From Kingdonia uniflora (taxonomy: Eukaryota > Streptophyta > Magnoliopsida > Ranunculales > Circaeasteraceae), in NCBI GenBank assembly GCA_014058105.1, contig JACGCM010002543.1:1-64000 (forward strand): 64,000 nucleotides of DNA. The letters are read 5' to 3'. Shown one piece after another: positions 10,641 through 22,329 of this stretch; position 1 is the stretch's first letter, and each line of letters begins with the position of its first letter. The notes under the pieces are model-generated. The model did no database searches. It was not told the origin of the DNA and was given only the letters and a program-made list of their open reading frames with translations. Both the position numbers and the translations under genes were made by a program.

Positions 10641-10824
10641 AGCTTGGTTGAGGCTATTGTGGGATGCCATTGTGAGCTGAAAATAGGGCTTGGTTGATGC
10701 TATTGTGGGCTGCCATTGTGGGCTGAAAATAGGGCTTGGTTGATACTATTGTGGGTTGCCATTGTGGACTGAAAATAGGGCTTGGTTGATGCTATTGTGG
10801 ACTACCATTGTGGGCTGAAAACAA
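10641..10824 (+). repeat. 46-bp tandem repeat, four copies
   Basis: Units begin at 10,641, 10,687, 10,733 and 10,779, each starting GGCTTGGTTGATGCTATTGT or a close variant and ending in GGGCTGAAAATAG. The period is exactly 46 bases, with a few substitutions per unit. It lies near the start of the family F LTR and is absent from the shorter copy at 50.7-52.7 kb. Confidence 0.85.
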
Positions 10825-12088
10825 GATTACTAGAAGAGAGAGAGGAACCATTTCAGATTGAAGTTAGAGTGAGGGAGAAAGAGCTACTGCTGTTTGAGAG
10901 TTGAGGGAGGAAGAGTTGTTGCCGTTTGAGAGAGGGGATATGGAGATTGGTTTGGTGGTGGTGATGAAGATCAGAGATAAATTGATAGTTACTCTTTGCT
11001 TCTCTAAGTATCCTCTCAAGTTCACCAACCCCAACAAGTTCGGTCCCTCCAACATCAAAATTTCTAGGATTGATGATGATGGGAGCGTTATAATGGCGTA
11101 TAGGCGGTCTTCGATTGGGTTTTTTAGGGGGTTTGGTGCTTTGGGTTTTGTGGTTTCTATTGTGGTTGGGAAGAGGAGGTTTGGCTATTCTAGAGAGGAG
11201 TTGTGGTTGTTCTAGAAAGAAGCTGCGGCTGTTACCGAGAGAGGGCTGCCTGAAATAGGCAATTGTTGCTATTTTGTTTAAGTTCTTGCTGCCCTTGTTA
11301 CTGCTGTTCTAGAGGTAAAGTGAAAGCTGTTTTACCCTCTTTGAACACTGGATGTGTGCTTGCTGGGCGACTGATTTGGTGGGTTTAAAGTGGTATATCT
11401 TCATGTGATTGTGGGTGATTGGAGTAGCGCAGCATAGGGTGGTGGACCGTGTGCTTCGATGCAGTTTTGTTACTGAATTCAGGTATGGTACTGATTTGAA
11501 ACTCAGTAATGGGCGAGGATCCTTTGTTGGAATTGTGTTTCAGCTCTTGGCCTTGATATTTGTTGATGTTATGGTGTTCCTGGTCCATTCTGTGATTGAT
11601 TTGGAGTTTCGGAAGTCGATTCGCGGAGCACATTTCCGTTGGGGTGCTGTTTGGACAGTTTCGCCGAGATTGTCATTCCGAGCGTGGTTTTATCAGGCGA
11701 GTTTTATCTTACTTAATAACTAGACCATTATATTGATTTGTGAGTTATTGTATCACATATTTTATCCTGTTTATTACCGTGATTAAGTTAGTATATGGGT
11801 TAATTGCTTGGGACACCTTCACTAGTTATCCGTTTGGCATACCTTAGGCAAGAGTACTTAAGGGTTTGATATGTTAGTAAAACCCGAGTTAGTTGTAAGT
11901 TTAGTTACTAGATAAAACCTGTAGGTTATGTTTAGTCTTAGGTAGTTGTTCTCAGTTGTCGTCGATGTGACGATAACTCATGAGATTCCTCTTAGACCGA
12001 TTTCATTTAGGGTGGCTATCACGAATCTTTTCTTTGTTGAGGTTGATAAAAAAGGCATTTCACAGTGGGTTGCGATGCCTCAGCGTCA

Positions 12089-12118
12089 CTATATATATAT
12101 ATATATATATGTATATAA
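12089..12118. repeat. (AT)n microsatellite
   Basis: About ten AT dinucleotides followed by GTATATAA inside the family F LTR. It is a simple repeat, with nothing else noted in it. Confidence 0.9.
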
Positions 12119-14809
12119 TTTATTGAGTGTAGTATTGTTGGTTAGTTATTAGGGAGCCCAGCTTGTTTCAGGGCACTAGTAACTAGGTTTACGATTTGTG
12201 GAGATTTATGGACGGCGTGTGGTTTAGCCATCATTCCTCTGAGATAGTGTAGCTCAGAGACTATAGTTCTCACCTTATAGTATAGCACCATGGTTAGTTT
12301 AGATTGCTAGACTTTGTTCTAGGGTAGTCTTGGGGGGACATAGCTTCAGTAAGACATCGTCTTCGATTCGGAGCTCGTTCTATTGCCTGCTATTGTTTTT
12401 ATTAGTCTTAAGACTAGTATAGGTGCACTCTGTGTTCTCGAGGACTGGTCCTCGAGCACTGTCATTGTGGTTGGTGGTTGTTTGGAATGTTGGATTCCAT
12501 GTGGGAGTGTGGTATCTCCTGGACTGTTAGTTGCTGATGGTGAGCAGACGGCTGTCCGTAGTGGTTGGTTCTGGATGTTGAACTTCTGATAGTTTGCCTT
12601 AGGATTGTTTGCTTATCGCGTGGTGACACTTATTGTCCTCATGATTCTTAGAGCTAATAGAGTTTACCCGTAAGCCTTCTTTCCCCGGGATGAGGCTGTT
12701 AGGGCTATGTTCCCTTCTGTCATCTAGGAGGCAGTGAGACAGCATGGCGCAGTAAGGTACGCGGTAGAGACAGGTATTTTATGAAGTTGTACGTTACTCG
12801 AGATGTTGGATTGTGGCTGAAACCTCCTGCTGAATCTGGTTCCTGTACATCCGTGTTGGAGACTTATGTACATGATTAGGAGGATTATGAGACAGTTCTG
12901 TTATTGGGGATTGTTAACTACTTGTTGAACACTTGTAGGCCACCCCATGAGTACTAGTCTGTGCTGACAGCTAGAGTACTATTGTACTTGATGGTAATCA
13001 TATTGCTTTGAGGAATATTAGAGACTGATGTTGTTTTGATGTAGTGACGGTTAAGTTGCTGTTTCATCTAGGTTTAGATGGTAGAACTGAGTTATAGGAG
13101 GGCATCTGTGTTAGTTTTGGTTGCCACACTCTCAGACTGGTGGTTATCCTATTGTGTACTGGCTGTGTAGCAGCAGTTGCATTTCAGTCTCTAGGATCAT
13201 GCCCACATCCATAGATAATATATTTTCTCCTTATCTTATTGTGATTCGATACATAAATAACTCCGCATTAGCTAACCCTCTAAAGGTTCAGGGATTCCTT
13301 AAATCAGGTTAAAATAGAAGGTGGGTCCAGGATGGATACTATTCTACCTAGTCACCCATTCGGGAGGGTGGGATGGTATGAGACAGTATTTATAATCTGG
13401 TACAGGGATTATCCTGGAGGTTGAAATTACTCAGAATGTATATATAGTTCGGACGTTGGCTCCTTGAGATTTGATAGATTGATGTAATATCCGCATAGTC
13501 TGGCCGAGCTAGTCCAGTATATCGTACCCTTGTATCCAACCCTATCTAATAAGGTAAATCCTTTTTTAACGGTTGTCAGCCCACTTTAGTCTTGGGGGCT
13601 AGCCCTTGTGTTGACATCGCTAAATCATTCTGCATCAACATTATCATCATCATCATCATCAAGCATATAATTTTATTTCTGTATACTTCCAATTCGTAGG
13701 TTCTTCTGATAGAAATCCTTAACCCTTTCTGTATTATGTTTAATATAGAATCTTCTGCACTTAGGATAATCATAAGATTATCTCATTCCATCATATCATC
13801 ATCATAAAATATCATTGCATTGGGATAATTATGGGATTATCCTAGTTTATCATATTTTTCTCCTCCTATTTGAATTCCTCTTCTCTTAATTGAATTGTAG
13901 TGTAATTAGATTCATCTTCCTTCTGCATACTCCTCTCTTCTTTACATCTATTCCTCTCTCATCTGTATCTGGTTAATTTATTAGGTTAATTAGTCTGGTT
14001 GGTTGCTATGATCTTTAGGCTGGTATTTGGTTGTGGGCGATCTCCTTCAGCTTGTGATAGCTTTGGGGTTGTGCCTGGTTTGGGTTTGGGTAACCCTATT
14101 GGATTATTGTAAGCCGTGGGTGTTTACCCTCATGCGTTATTATATTTCAGTTAAAGGTTAGTCGGTTGTAGCGCTGAGGGCCATGGTAGTTATTAGAGCG
14201 TAGTTAGTTGTCCTTGGGACTGGAGTGTAGTTATAGTCTTAGCACTCCTTTGCTCGAGATGTGTATGTTTAATTATAGTATAGTTACATATAATCATTAG
14301 ACTAGTTATGTACCTATTAAATACCTATTAGGCATCCTGTATATATTTTGGTATATATATTGTTTATCGTTAGATATTATTATATCCTATTATCATTATT
14401 ATATCCATCTCATTGGTTTGTATAATCGTTTAGCTATTCTTGGGAGTTAGTGAGCCCGCTGTTTGCTCACTCTCGCATCCCCCTTTCAGTGGTAGGTTAT
14501 TTCAGGTTTTAGTTGCTACTTTGGTGATCTTTGGGGAGCTGAGCTGGAGGCTCATTCTCCAGTTATTACTGTCGGGCTTGCTGCGTAGAGGTTTGTAGTA
14601 TCTTCTGTTTAGATTTTTCTTCTTAGTCTTCCGCTATTTTTGTTTTTTCTAATTACTCTTTTGTGATACTATTGTGAATGACTGGGCCAGAATTTTTCTA
14701 CGGCTCAGTTGTTCGTGGGGCGAATCTTTGGATTCCCCTACCTACACATCCTCGAATCTCAGTAATTGGTCTAGCTACCGATTACTAGATTTTGGGGCGT
14801 GACAATTTT

Positions 14810-16755
14810 GGGCAAGGTTTTCACTTTTGATAAGACTTTTATGATTAAGTTACATGTCTCTATGCACGAAGAGAATATGAAAAGCAAGATTTTACAGCGG
14901 GTAGAGATTTATCCATCTTCACATGGTCTAGATAATTCAGCATTAAAGGGGGTGTCATTTATCGGTATGACAACGGGTAATGAGCCATTAGTTTATGTTC
15001 TAGATGATGATGTCATAGACGAAGATGGAGCATTTGGAAGTACAGATGAGGAGACTTCGATGGTGAAGTCAATTGTAACAAGTAAACCAAAGAGGAATGC
15101 AAGTAAGCCAGGATGGCTTGCAAAGGACATGGTACTTCCAAAGATGAAGGTCATTGAAGCCTATGGATTACCGATCGTTGAAGAAGATATTCCTTCTACT
15201 TATAATGAATTTATTTACGGTTTTGTGGCTAACCATTGGGAGGGAGGGATGAAGGAAGAGATGTATTCTCTTTTTAAGAATAAAACTTAAGAACTTTCAA
15301 AGTTACCTAAGGAAAATAAGACGATTGGTTGTAGGTAGGTCTATATAAAAAAACAAGCATCTCAAGATGATGATCACGCTTCAATGCAAGACTCATAAAC
15401 AAGGTGCTCAATGGGAGGGGATTGAGTACAATATAGTTTTTTCTCTGGTGGTAAAACACTCCTCCATTCGTATCCTATTGGCCTTGGTAGTGCAATTTAA
15501 TTTGTAGCCGCAATAACTCGATGTGAAGACGGCGTTCTTACATGGGAATTTAAAGGAAGAGATCTATATAACTCAGCCAAGTTGGTTTAAAGTTACAGAA
15601 AATGAAGACTATGTATATAAACTAAAAAGATCATTGTACTATTTGAAGCAGTCTCTAAGAGAATGGTACAATCAGTTTGATCAGTTTAAGATTGGGTAGA
15701 AGTATAGGCGAAGTCATTATGATTACTATGTATACTTACTCAAGTACGTGATGTGTCCATTATTTATATGTTTTTGTATGTGGATGATATGTTTATTGTG
15801 TGTAAGCACAAAAATGAAATTGAAAGGTTAAAGAAGTAAAGGGGTATAAAATTTGAAATGAAGGATCTGGGTAATGCAAAAAAGATTTTTGGCATAGAAA
15901 TTTATAGAGATAGAGAGAATGGAATGGTGCGTCTCTCTCTGATGACGTACATATGGAAGGTACTTCACAGATTTTGTATTGATGGGAACACAAAACCTGT
16001 AAGTACTCCCCTTACTCCTCATTTTAAGCTTAAGGCTTCTATATCTCTAAAAATTGATGAGTAACGCAAATATATGAGTCAAGTTCCTTATGCTAACATT
16101 GTTAGTAGCTTGATGTATGCTATGGTATGTACTCAGCTAGATATTTTATAAGCGGTTGGTATGGTTAGCAGTTATATGTATGATCCAAGAAAAGATCATT
16201 GGCGTGCTGTAAAATGTATTCTACGGTACATCAAAGGTACTGTGAATATTGGTTTAGAATTTCGTAAGAAGAATTTGATAAATTAGTTTTTTGTCGAATA
16301 TGTGGATTATAACTATATGGGTGATTTAGATAAATGACGATCTACTACTGGGTATGTTTTTTCATTAGGTGGAGGACCAGTTAGTTAAATATCTACGCTA
16401 CAGTCAACGGTGGCCCTATCTATGTACTAAGGCAGATTATATGACGATGACTGAAGTAATCAAGGAATCTATTTGGATAAAGAATCTTTTGCGCGATTTT
16501 GATATTAAGATGGAGCACCTTGAAGTGTTCTATGATAGTCAGATTGTTATCTTCTTGGCCAAAGATCAAGTTCATCAACGCACGAAGCATATCGGTATGC
16601 ACTATCACTTTATTAGAGAGGTTCTCGAAGAAGGTGAGATTGTGTTGAAGATGATTCACACGATTAATAACCCGACCGATATGTTTATGGAAGTTGCTTT
16701 TGGGATTAAGTTCAATCATAGTTTTGACTTGGTTCAAAACCTTCATATGGATTAA
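14810..16755 (+). pseudogene. Copia reverse transcriptase and RNase H (broken)
   Basis: Continuation of pol after the solo LTR. The stretch 14,810-15,290 holds the linker (KPKRNASKPGWLAKD, NEFIYGFVANHWEGGMKEE). RT follows with many stops and shows the catalytic box FLYVDDMFIVC at about 15,771-15,803. EMKDLGNAKKIFGIEI (15,858 on) and IVSSLMYAMVCTQLDI (16,098 on) are late RT motifs. RNase H has RSTTGYVFSLGG (16,339 on), KADYMTMTEVIKESIWIKNL (16,429 on) and TKHIGMHYHFIREVLEEGEI (16,592 on). The reading frame changes several times. The last open part ends at 16,755, followed by a non-coding stretch to the PPT. Confidence 0.9.
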
Positions 16756-16970
16756 GGGGATTTTGGGAACTACGGACGACTTGATCCACAGTACTTAGGC
16801 AACCATTGATTTGGTGCAGTCGATTTGGTATTTTGAGATACTTGTTTATTCGGTTCCTTGGGCCATTTGTTTGTTTAGGTCTTTGGGGACATTTGGTGAC
16901 ATAGGTTTTTGGTTTAAGTTCAATTTGGTGGGTTGGCGAAGTTCGGCTAAAATTTGAGGAAATCTTCACC

Positions 16971-16980
16971 GAGGTGGAAA
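16971..16980 (+). other. Copia polypurine tract
   Basis: GAGGTGGAAA directly before the LTR start ATTGTAG. The pattern matches the AAGGTGGAGATTGT junction common in plant copia elements, where the tract primes plus-strand DNA synthesis. It fixes the 3' LTR start at 16,983. Confidence 0.75.
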
Positions 16981-16982
16981 AT

Positions 16983-17482
16983 TGTAGAGGAGTTGCTCGG
17001 TTTTGGGTTGGCTCTATTTTTAATTCGAATTGATATTATCTATTCAAAAATATTAGGCCGAGTTGTTTCTGTTCGAATAGACTCATTTTCTATCCGAATA
17101 GATTAGACCGAATACTTTCTATTTGAATAGACTTGGGAGTCTATTCGAACATATATCGGTAAACTCAGTTTTGAGTATTGATTTGATGCCATTAGCTTTG
17201 CCTCGAGATTTAAATTGATGTGATTAGTTTACCCGCTATATAAGGGAGACTTAGGGTTATTTCGTAACCACCCTTGGTGAGATCTTTGTGTGTGAAATTT
17301 CTTAAGAAATAACCTCAAATTGATTTGTGATTGTAACATTAGATCATTGAATAGACCTCTCTCTCTCTCTCCCTCTCTTGTGTGTGGATGTACCTTAAAT
17401 GTGTGTTTTCCTGTGATTGTGTTTATTCCTTTAGCTTGTTTGTACTCTAATCGGATTGAATCGGAGTTTGGCTTCCGCAGCA
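16983..17482 (+). repeat. Copia 3' LTR
   Basis: Starts TGTAGAGGAGTTGC after the PPT. A TATA box CTATATAAGG lies at 17,236-17,245 and a CT-rich run at 17,357-17,380. The U3 part (17,035-17,150) carries repeated imperfect palindromes with a TTCGAATAGA core. The end is placed near GCTTCCGCAGCAC (17,482), by analogy with other copia LTR ends. That end is approximate and no target duplication was found because the 5' end of the element is gone. Confidence 0.7.
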
Positions 17483-17494
17483 CGGGTCAAGAAA

Positions 17495-17577
17495 ATAAAG
17501 AATCTACCCTTGAGAATGTACATTATTACTTTGATCATTGCCAAAAGAATCTACCGTTGGGAATGTACATTATTTGG
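17495..17577 (+). repeat. Direct duplication of about 30 bp at the element edge
   Basis: AAAGAATCTACCCTTGAGAA followed by TGTACATTATT occurs at about 17,496-17,526 and again, as AAAGAATCTACCGTTGGGAA, at about 17,543-17,573. It lies between the copia LTR end and the family B LTR fragment. It may be a filler duplication from repair. Nothing else was recognised here. Confidence 0.6.
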
Positions 17578-17584
17578 AGGAATA

Positions 17585-18265
17585 AATAAATTACTCATGG
17601 TCAAGTATATGACGAAGGAAAAAGAATATACATTATGCCCAGAAAATGATAATGCAAATATTATAAGTAGATTATGCTATTCTACACTAAGGTTACATTG
17701 GGTGGAGCTTCCTCTAGCCTTCGCTAAGAGGATTAACTACTCATCCCTTTGATCATTACCATATTACTTGATTAAAGAAAATGATAAGAATAAGAGAAAA
17801 AGAAGAACTAGTTTTATTACCTTGAACATTGATTTACACTTTGCAAGTTCTCCCAAAGGGGTGGAATTCCCTGCCTATTTATAGAGTATATGAAGGGTTA
17901 GAAAATATCAACATTAATGTAAAATCCCCTAAACAATGTCTTCCATTATGCATAAAATATAAGAGCTTTAAAACTTTATATTCTATGCCTTAGCCCATGC
18001 ACAAAATTGTATAACTTGATGATCTCTATCAATGCCTCTTCATGCTCCTCATTGGATTTTTGGCTAATAATTGCTTTGGGAATTAACTACTGGAATGCAC
18101 AAGACATTCTTCTTTGTTGAAAAATGCAAAAACGAACGATTTCTTTATCATACGGCCAATTCTAGTAAGTTTAAACAAAAGCGCTATAAGTACTACATTT
18201 AATTAATAAATACCTACTTTAATAGGATCATAGAAGTCATACATGTAAATACTAGGTGTCTATTA
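17585..18265 (-). repeat. LTR family B fragment
   Basis: Matches the outer 680 bp of the family B LTR. Landmarks are CATGGTCAAGTATATGACGA (17,597), GGAGCTTCCTCTAGCCTTCG (17,704), GATCATTACCATATTACTTG (17,751) and an end at TGTCTATTA (18,265). The start of the LTR is missing. No internal sequence adjoins it, so it is an isolated LTR remnant. Confidence 0.75.
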
Positions 18266-18295
18266 ACTTAAATAGATTGCAAAAGCTTTTCCTTC

Positions 18296-18805
18296 TATAG
18301 TAGCCTACTTGTAGCCATCTTCCACAGTCAAACACTCGAAGGCTACTTCGAAGCCTACTCAAATATCTTGAAGCCCATATAATCCTTAAACAAGTCTCCC
18401 AAAGATTATCCGAAAACGAAGCCTTAACTCTGAACAAGCCCCAAAGACGAACTCCACATCGAATCAAAAATACATCGACCATATCCGTACATGGTCAAAG
18501 TATGACAGGACTGACAGCTAGCTCACTAGACAAGACGGCGGTAATGTTGGTCCATGCAGCTACAGTGACAGACCCAACAACTTCTACGGTGTCAGAGTAC
18601 TAAAATAAACCCATCAACTGTCGCAGTGACAACTCTGACATTTCTAACGTCCATACCTATTCTGGAATACCCGCTCAATATCAAGGTAAGTACCCCTATA
18701 AGGTGACCTAACCTTGGTGACTCAGCCCTTCCTATTTTCTATAAATAGGTGAGATGGGGAACCATGATGGGGTTACAAAATCTCCCCTCTAAGCCCTTAC
18801 AGTTT
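18296..18805 (+). repeat. Left arm of a 0.5-kb inverted repeat (LTR-like)
   Basis: Begins TATAGTAGCCTAC and is the approximate reverse complement of 19,033-19,532. Shared blocks include AAACACTCGAAGGCTACTTC, CCGAAAACGAAGCCTTAACT and GGGGTTACAAAAT. A TATA box CTATAAATAGG lies at 18,739-18,749, as in an LTR promoter. No PBS or PPT adjoins it. The apparent small ORF on the minus strand (18,252-18,482) is a by-product of the repeat. Confidence 0.75.
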
Positions 18806-19032
18806 ACCTTCGATCACCTTGTAAAGCCCAGTACTCTAACCTTCGACTACTCAACATAAATACAAATACTCTTAAAAATCATCATCAGAGGTTATGGAGT
18901 GTCACATTCTAGGCCTCTACACAAGTATATTGTCTAAAGATTATTCGTAAATTAGATTATAGACTTGATTTCATGCGATAAAGAATTAATCCGCAGTGTA
19001 AGAGCCGATTTCCCATTGACGGCAATAAAGAA
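18806..19032. other. Spacer between inverted arms
   Basis: Unique sequence of about 227 bp between the two arms. I see no coding or structural signal in it. It includes ATTCTAGGCCTCTACAC and GTAAGAGCCGATTTCCC, but no clear primer site. Confidence 0.5.
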
Positions 19033-19532
19033 GCCTACTTTGAGGGGTATTTTGTAACCCCTCCTTGGTTCCCCGTCTCTCTTATTTATTAAACATAGGA
19101 AGGGATGAGTCACCAAGGTTAGGTCTCATTACAGGGGTACTTTTCCAGATATTGAGCGGGTGATCCGGAATAGGTATGGATGCCAAAAATGTTGGAGCTG
19201 TCACTGTGACAATTGTTGGGTCTGTTTCTGTACTATGACACCGTAGCGGTTGTTGGGTCTATCACTGCAGCTGCAAGGACCAACAATGCCGTCGTCTTAT
19301 CTAGTAAGCTGGCAGTCTGTCCTGTCATACTTCAACCATGTACGGATATGGTCAAAGTGTTTCTGATTCGGTGTGGAGATTGTCTTAGGGCTTGTTCAGA
19401 GTTAAGGCTTCATTTTCGGATAATCTTTGGGATACTTGTTTAAGGATTGGATGGGCTTCGAGATATTCGAGTAGGCTTCGAAGTAGCCTTCGAGTGTTTA
19501 CTGGGGCAGAAGGCTGCGAGTAAGCTACTACA
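19033..19532 (-). repeat. Right arm of the 0.5-kb inverted repeat (LTR-like)
   Basis: Runs from GCCTACTTTGAGGGGTATTT to GTAAGCTACTACA, the minus-strand terminus TGTAGTAGC. The bases outside it read AACCAGAAGG on the minus strand, which is purine-rich and could be a polypurine tract. This arm would then be a 3' LTR in minus orientation. A segment around 19,100-19,330 recurs at 56,285-56,440. The plus-strand ORF at 19,213-19,443 is judged non-coding. Confidence 0.7.
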
Positions 19533-19859
19533 CCTTCTGGTTGATTCACCATATTTGACCTAAATGAAGATTGTAGTAGAACTCATAGAAAGAGTCATTA
19601 CAAAATTGTGTGACCTAATTGCTTAATATGCTTCATAGTAAGACTGTCAATTAAGCCAAACTACTTCTTTCCATTTTCTCTAAGTAAGGTCGCCAAGTGA
19701 TCTTTATAATAGTAGTGGATAATACCAAATAGAGTTTGATTCTTGTAAAAAGCTAGACCATGAGGATTATATCTTAGAGACAGAAAAATCAAATTTCAAG
19801 CAGTTGCTTTTTTGGCAAAAGATAAGAAAATTTGGATAAAAATGAATAAGAAGAAAGAT
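19533..19859. other. Unassigned sequence
   Basis: 327 bp between the inverted repeat and the LTR at 19,860. If the right arm is a 3' LTR, this would be the end of its internal region. I could not recognise a protein in any frame. Confidence 0.4.
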
Positions 19860-21042
19860 TGGTGCGAAGTTTTTTCGGTCCACTGACTAAATACCTACTC
19901 AAAGTATTGTTGTCAAATTATAGTATGGATGAGTGGGATCGAATCTGAAGGGAGGTTTGGAAAAAACAATAATTTATAGGCTGAATTACTGTTCTGTAGA
20001 AGTTTGATTAAAAATAAAGAAACTAAAACAACAATTAACAGGAAAATAGCTACGCCTAGAATTTGGCCCAACCAAAACAATAATATTAATTATGTAGTTT
20101 TACTGGGAGGATTATTCATGTTAAAAATCCTTAGTAAGGCATTTTCGATGTAAACATCAACACTAGATCTATAGTTAGGCATCTAGGGCTTGGTCATATT
20201 AGATAGGTTTTACTTAATTCGTTGTGTAAGAATTCTTCTAACTATGGATAAGCTTGGTCAAATTTCTCCTATGAGTTCTCTTCATGTTTACCCTAAATTT
20301 GGCTTAATAGTTATAACATCGGATTTTGTCTAAATAGTCTAAATCCACTTACTAGCTATGGTTAGGCCTTTAAGTATATTATAGCTATTTTAAAAGATTA
20401 TAGAAGAGAACTAATCCTAGAACTATAACATAACTATTGTTACTCTAGTAAGGGATTCATTCTAGTCATTGGTAGAAGGGATTAGTCTTCTATCATTCCC
20501 AAGATCATTGCATGTAGCTATCTATTTACAAAAGAAAATAAAAGAGAGAGAAGACGATTAAAACTAATACTTGATTTCTTTATAACTTACTCTAATATAG
20601 GATGCGAATTACAATAGGGGAGAGTTCATTTTATAAGGGAAAGAACCCAAATCTAGGGAATATACACAATATTGAAAGAATATGTTCTCAATATTTTCTC
20701 TTAATATCACAATTAATCACCTAAGATTCTTGTATATAATTTCCTTCAATGATGTAGAGATCTTAATTCTATCTTCAATATAATATATCTTCAAAATAAC
20801 TTCTTGGATCATGAATGAAATATCTTCTTTGATTTTATTCCCCAAGAATATTTGTGTACATTTTCCTTCCATGCTGAAACCTTAATGAACTACTACAGAT
20901 ACTCATAAGTGTTAGGATTCTAATCTCCATCTCCATTGTCTATAACAAATAAATAAGTGTTTAAGTACACATAATTAAATATAATGGATGACTAAAATAC
21001 ATGTTCGAGTATAAAAAAAATGTCATAATTACACGCGTATCA
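19860..21042 (-). repeat. LTR family A, 3' copy of the outer element (divergent)
   Basis: Starts TGGTGCGAAGTTTTTTCGGT and ends ATTACACGCGTATCA, about 1,183 bp. It has the family A landmarks CTACTCAAAGTATTG, GAGTGGGATCGAATCTGAAG and ATACATGTTCGAGTATAA. It is the most diverged family A copy, consistent with the outer element being the oldest. The left flank AAGAT would be the target duplication; its partner lies outside the window. Confidence 0.75.
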
Positions 21043-22329
21043 AATACCCCCCAGCTTGTCGTTTGCTTGTTCGGAGTAAAATATAATAAAAACAACTTTC
21101 GCAGGGAGCGCGATTGCATTTACATATGCAACAAGTTGTTAAACCTTCAGGTTTACCCTGGTGGAGGAGTGTTGTCTCGAGAAGGTTTGCAACGACTATA
21201 CCTACAAAAATCAATAATAACATTTTAAACAATTCCAGAAGACACATGACTCAATTCCTATCAACATATCATTACTTAGTTATGACAAAAATATATCGAT
21301 GGAAAATCTTTGAACCTGATATTCTCCACGTATACCAAAAGATATTTTAAACTCATCTGAAACTAGAGATATTACCTCAAGATTTAAAAGAGATTCAAGT
21401 ATTTTTCTTTAACTATATTTGAGTATATAGTAAAAATATTTTTATCGCTTAATACGTTGTCTTGAATAATTTACTCAATGTTTGGTAGTCTAGTTCTTAC
21501 TGGAATCAATTCAACGATCAATTTGACAAGGTCCATAGTCAATTTATTTTCCTAATATTTTAATTACTTTTTTTTTGTTAGCCTTTTCTTTTGAGTATAT
21601 TATTTCTCAGTAAAGCCCCTGTGAACATGAGTTTTTGATCAACAATCTCTGCCAGTTTCGTAAGGTTATCGGGGTGTGGTACCCCATCGTGACCAAGACC
21701 CAAGATTCTCACAAGTAATATTTTTTATGCTCCTTTCAGATAGTTTATAGTCATATTTGAGATTGGTGATAAGTTTTCCTATTTTAGCACTTAATCCTAT
21801 GAGTAGCCTTGCAGCGCAAAAGTTTTTAAAGCAAATTTGGCTTCTTATTTTTTTCTATGAATAAGCTTATTCTTACCTAGTTGTCTCCCTTGTAGTAAAT
21901 TATTCCAAACATGAATGTAAAATTTCACTTAAACTGTGCAAAAATCTATTAAAGGTATTAATTAAAAAACTACAGTGAAGTACAAGTTTTAAAAATATAC
22001 CATGTTAACTTGAATTAGTCACTAATAAAAAGATATTACATCTAGCTTAAGATAGTCAAAAATATTCTAATATATACTTTGCACAATTTCAAATTTTAGG
22101 ATTTTTCCCAATATTTTTGCCAAGGTAAAATCAGTCTAAGTATTGAAAATTCATCCAAAATATAACATAAATTGTCAAAGTGCCATTATTTCACTTTTCT
22201 TCTAAAAGTATTTAAGGAAATGATTTCCTACGCCCAAACATAAATGAAATATTACCCTCAATGTTAGAGAGCATAAAAAGAAATTTAAGAGAAAAACTTG
22301 AATTTCTCACCTGAATGTGACATGGGATG
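21043..22329 (-). other. 3' internal non-coding region and PPT of the outer element
   Basis: The first bases on the minus strand form the polypurine tract GGGGGGTATT next to the LTR. The rest matches 24,052-25,320 of the Athila-like copy in order: ACTTTCGCAGGGAGCGCGAT, GTGGAGGAGTGTTGTCTCG, AGTAATATTTTTTATGCTCC, CTTATTCTTACCTAGTTGTC and TCACCTGAATGTGACATGGG. No coding frame was seen. The region ends where the solo LTR enters at 22,330. Confidence 0.7.

Larger units (their letters stand above)
10397..14804 (+). mobile_element. 4.4-kb solo LTR inserted in copia pol (family F)
   Basis: Starts TGTAATGACCCAG and ends GGGGCGTGACA. It is flanked by perfect 5-bp target duplications ATTTT at 10,392-10,396 and 14,805-14,809. 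The copia frame resumes directly after the second duplication (LGKVFTFDKTF). No gag or pol and no internal PBS/PPT pair were seen, so it reads as a solo LTR left by LTR-LTR recombination. A TATA-like TGTATATATAG (13,437-13,447) on the plus strand gives the provisional orientation. The terminal sequence and length would fit a Tekay/Del-type chromovirus LTR, but no coding region confirms this. A shorter relative lies at 50,706-52,680. Confidence 0.8.
9277..17482 (+). mobile_element. Ty1/copia retrotransposon, 5'-truncated, interrupted by a solo LTR
   Basis: A plus-strand element with the copia order GAG-pre-integrase, integrase, RT, RNase H, PPT, 3' LTR. The 5' LTR, gag and most of the protease are missing: sequence starts directly at 9,277 after a family B LTR. 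The integrase, RT and RNase H signatures are of the Tork/Tnt1-like type, which is a judgement by eye. A 4.4-kb solo LTR splits pol between 10,396 and 14,805. Many stops show that it is long dead. Confidence 0.85.

Noticed and set aside
10901..11723. Two plus-strand frames of 104 codons inside the 4.4-kb solo LTR
   Set aside because: Low-complexity Gly/Val/Ser-rich translations, with minus-strand frames overlapping them. LTRs rarely encode proteins and the second copy has no equivalent.
13646..13665. ATC trinucleotide run
   Set aside because: Short simple repeat without context.
18252..18482. Minus-strand 76-codon frame, with a partner at 19,213-19,443 on the plus strand
   Set aside because: Both are products of the inverted repeat (shared VFLIRCG) and lie in LTR-like arms.
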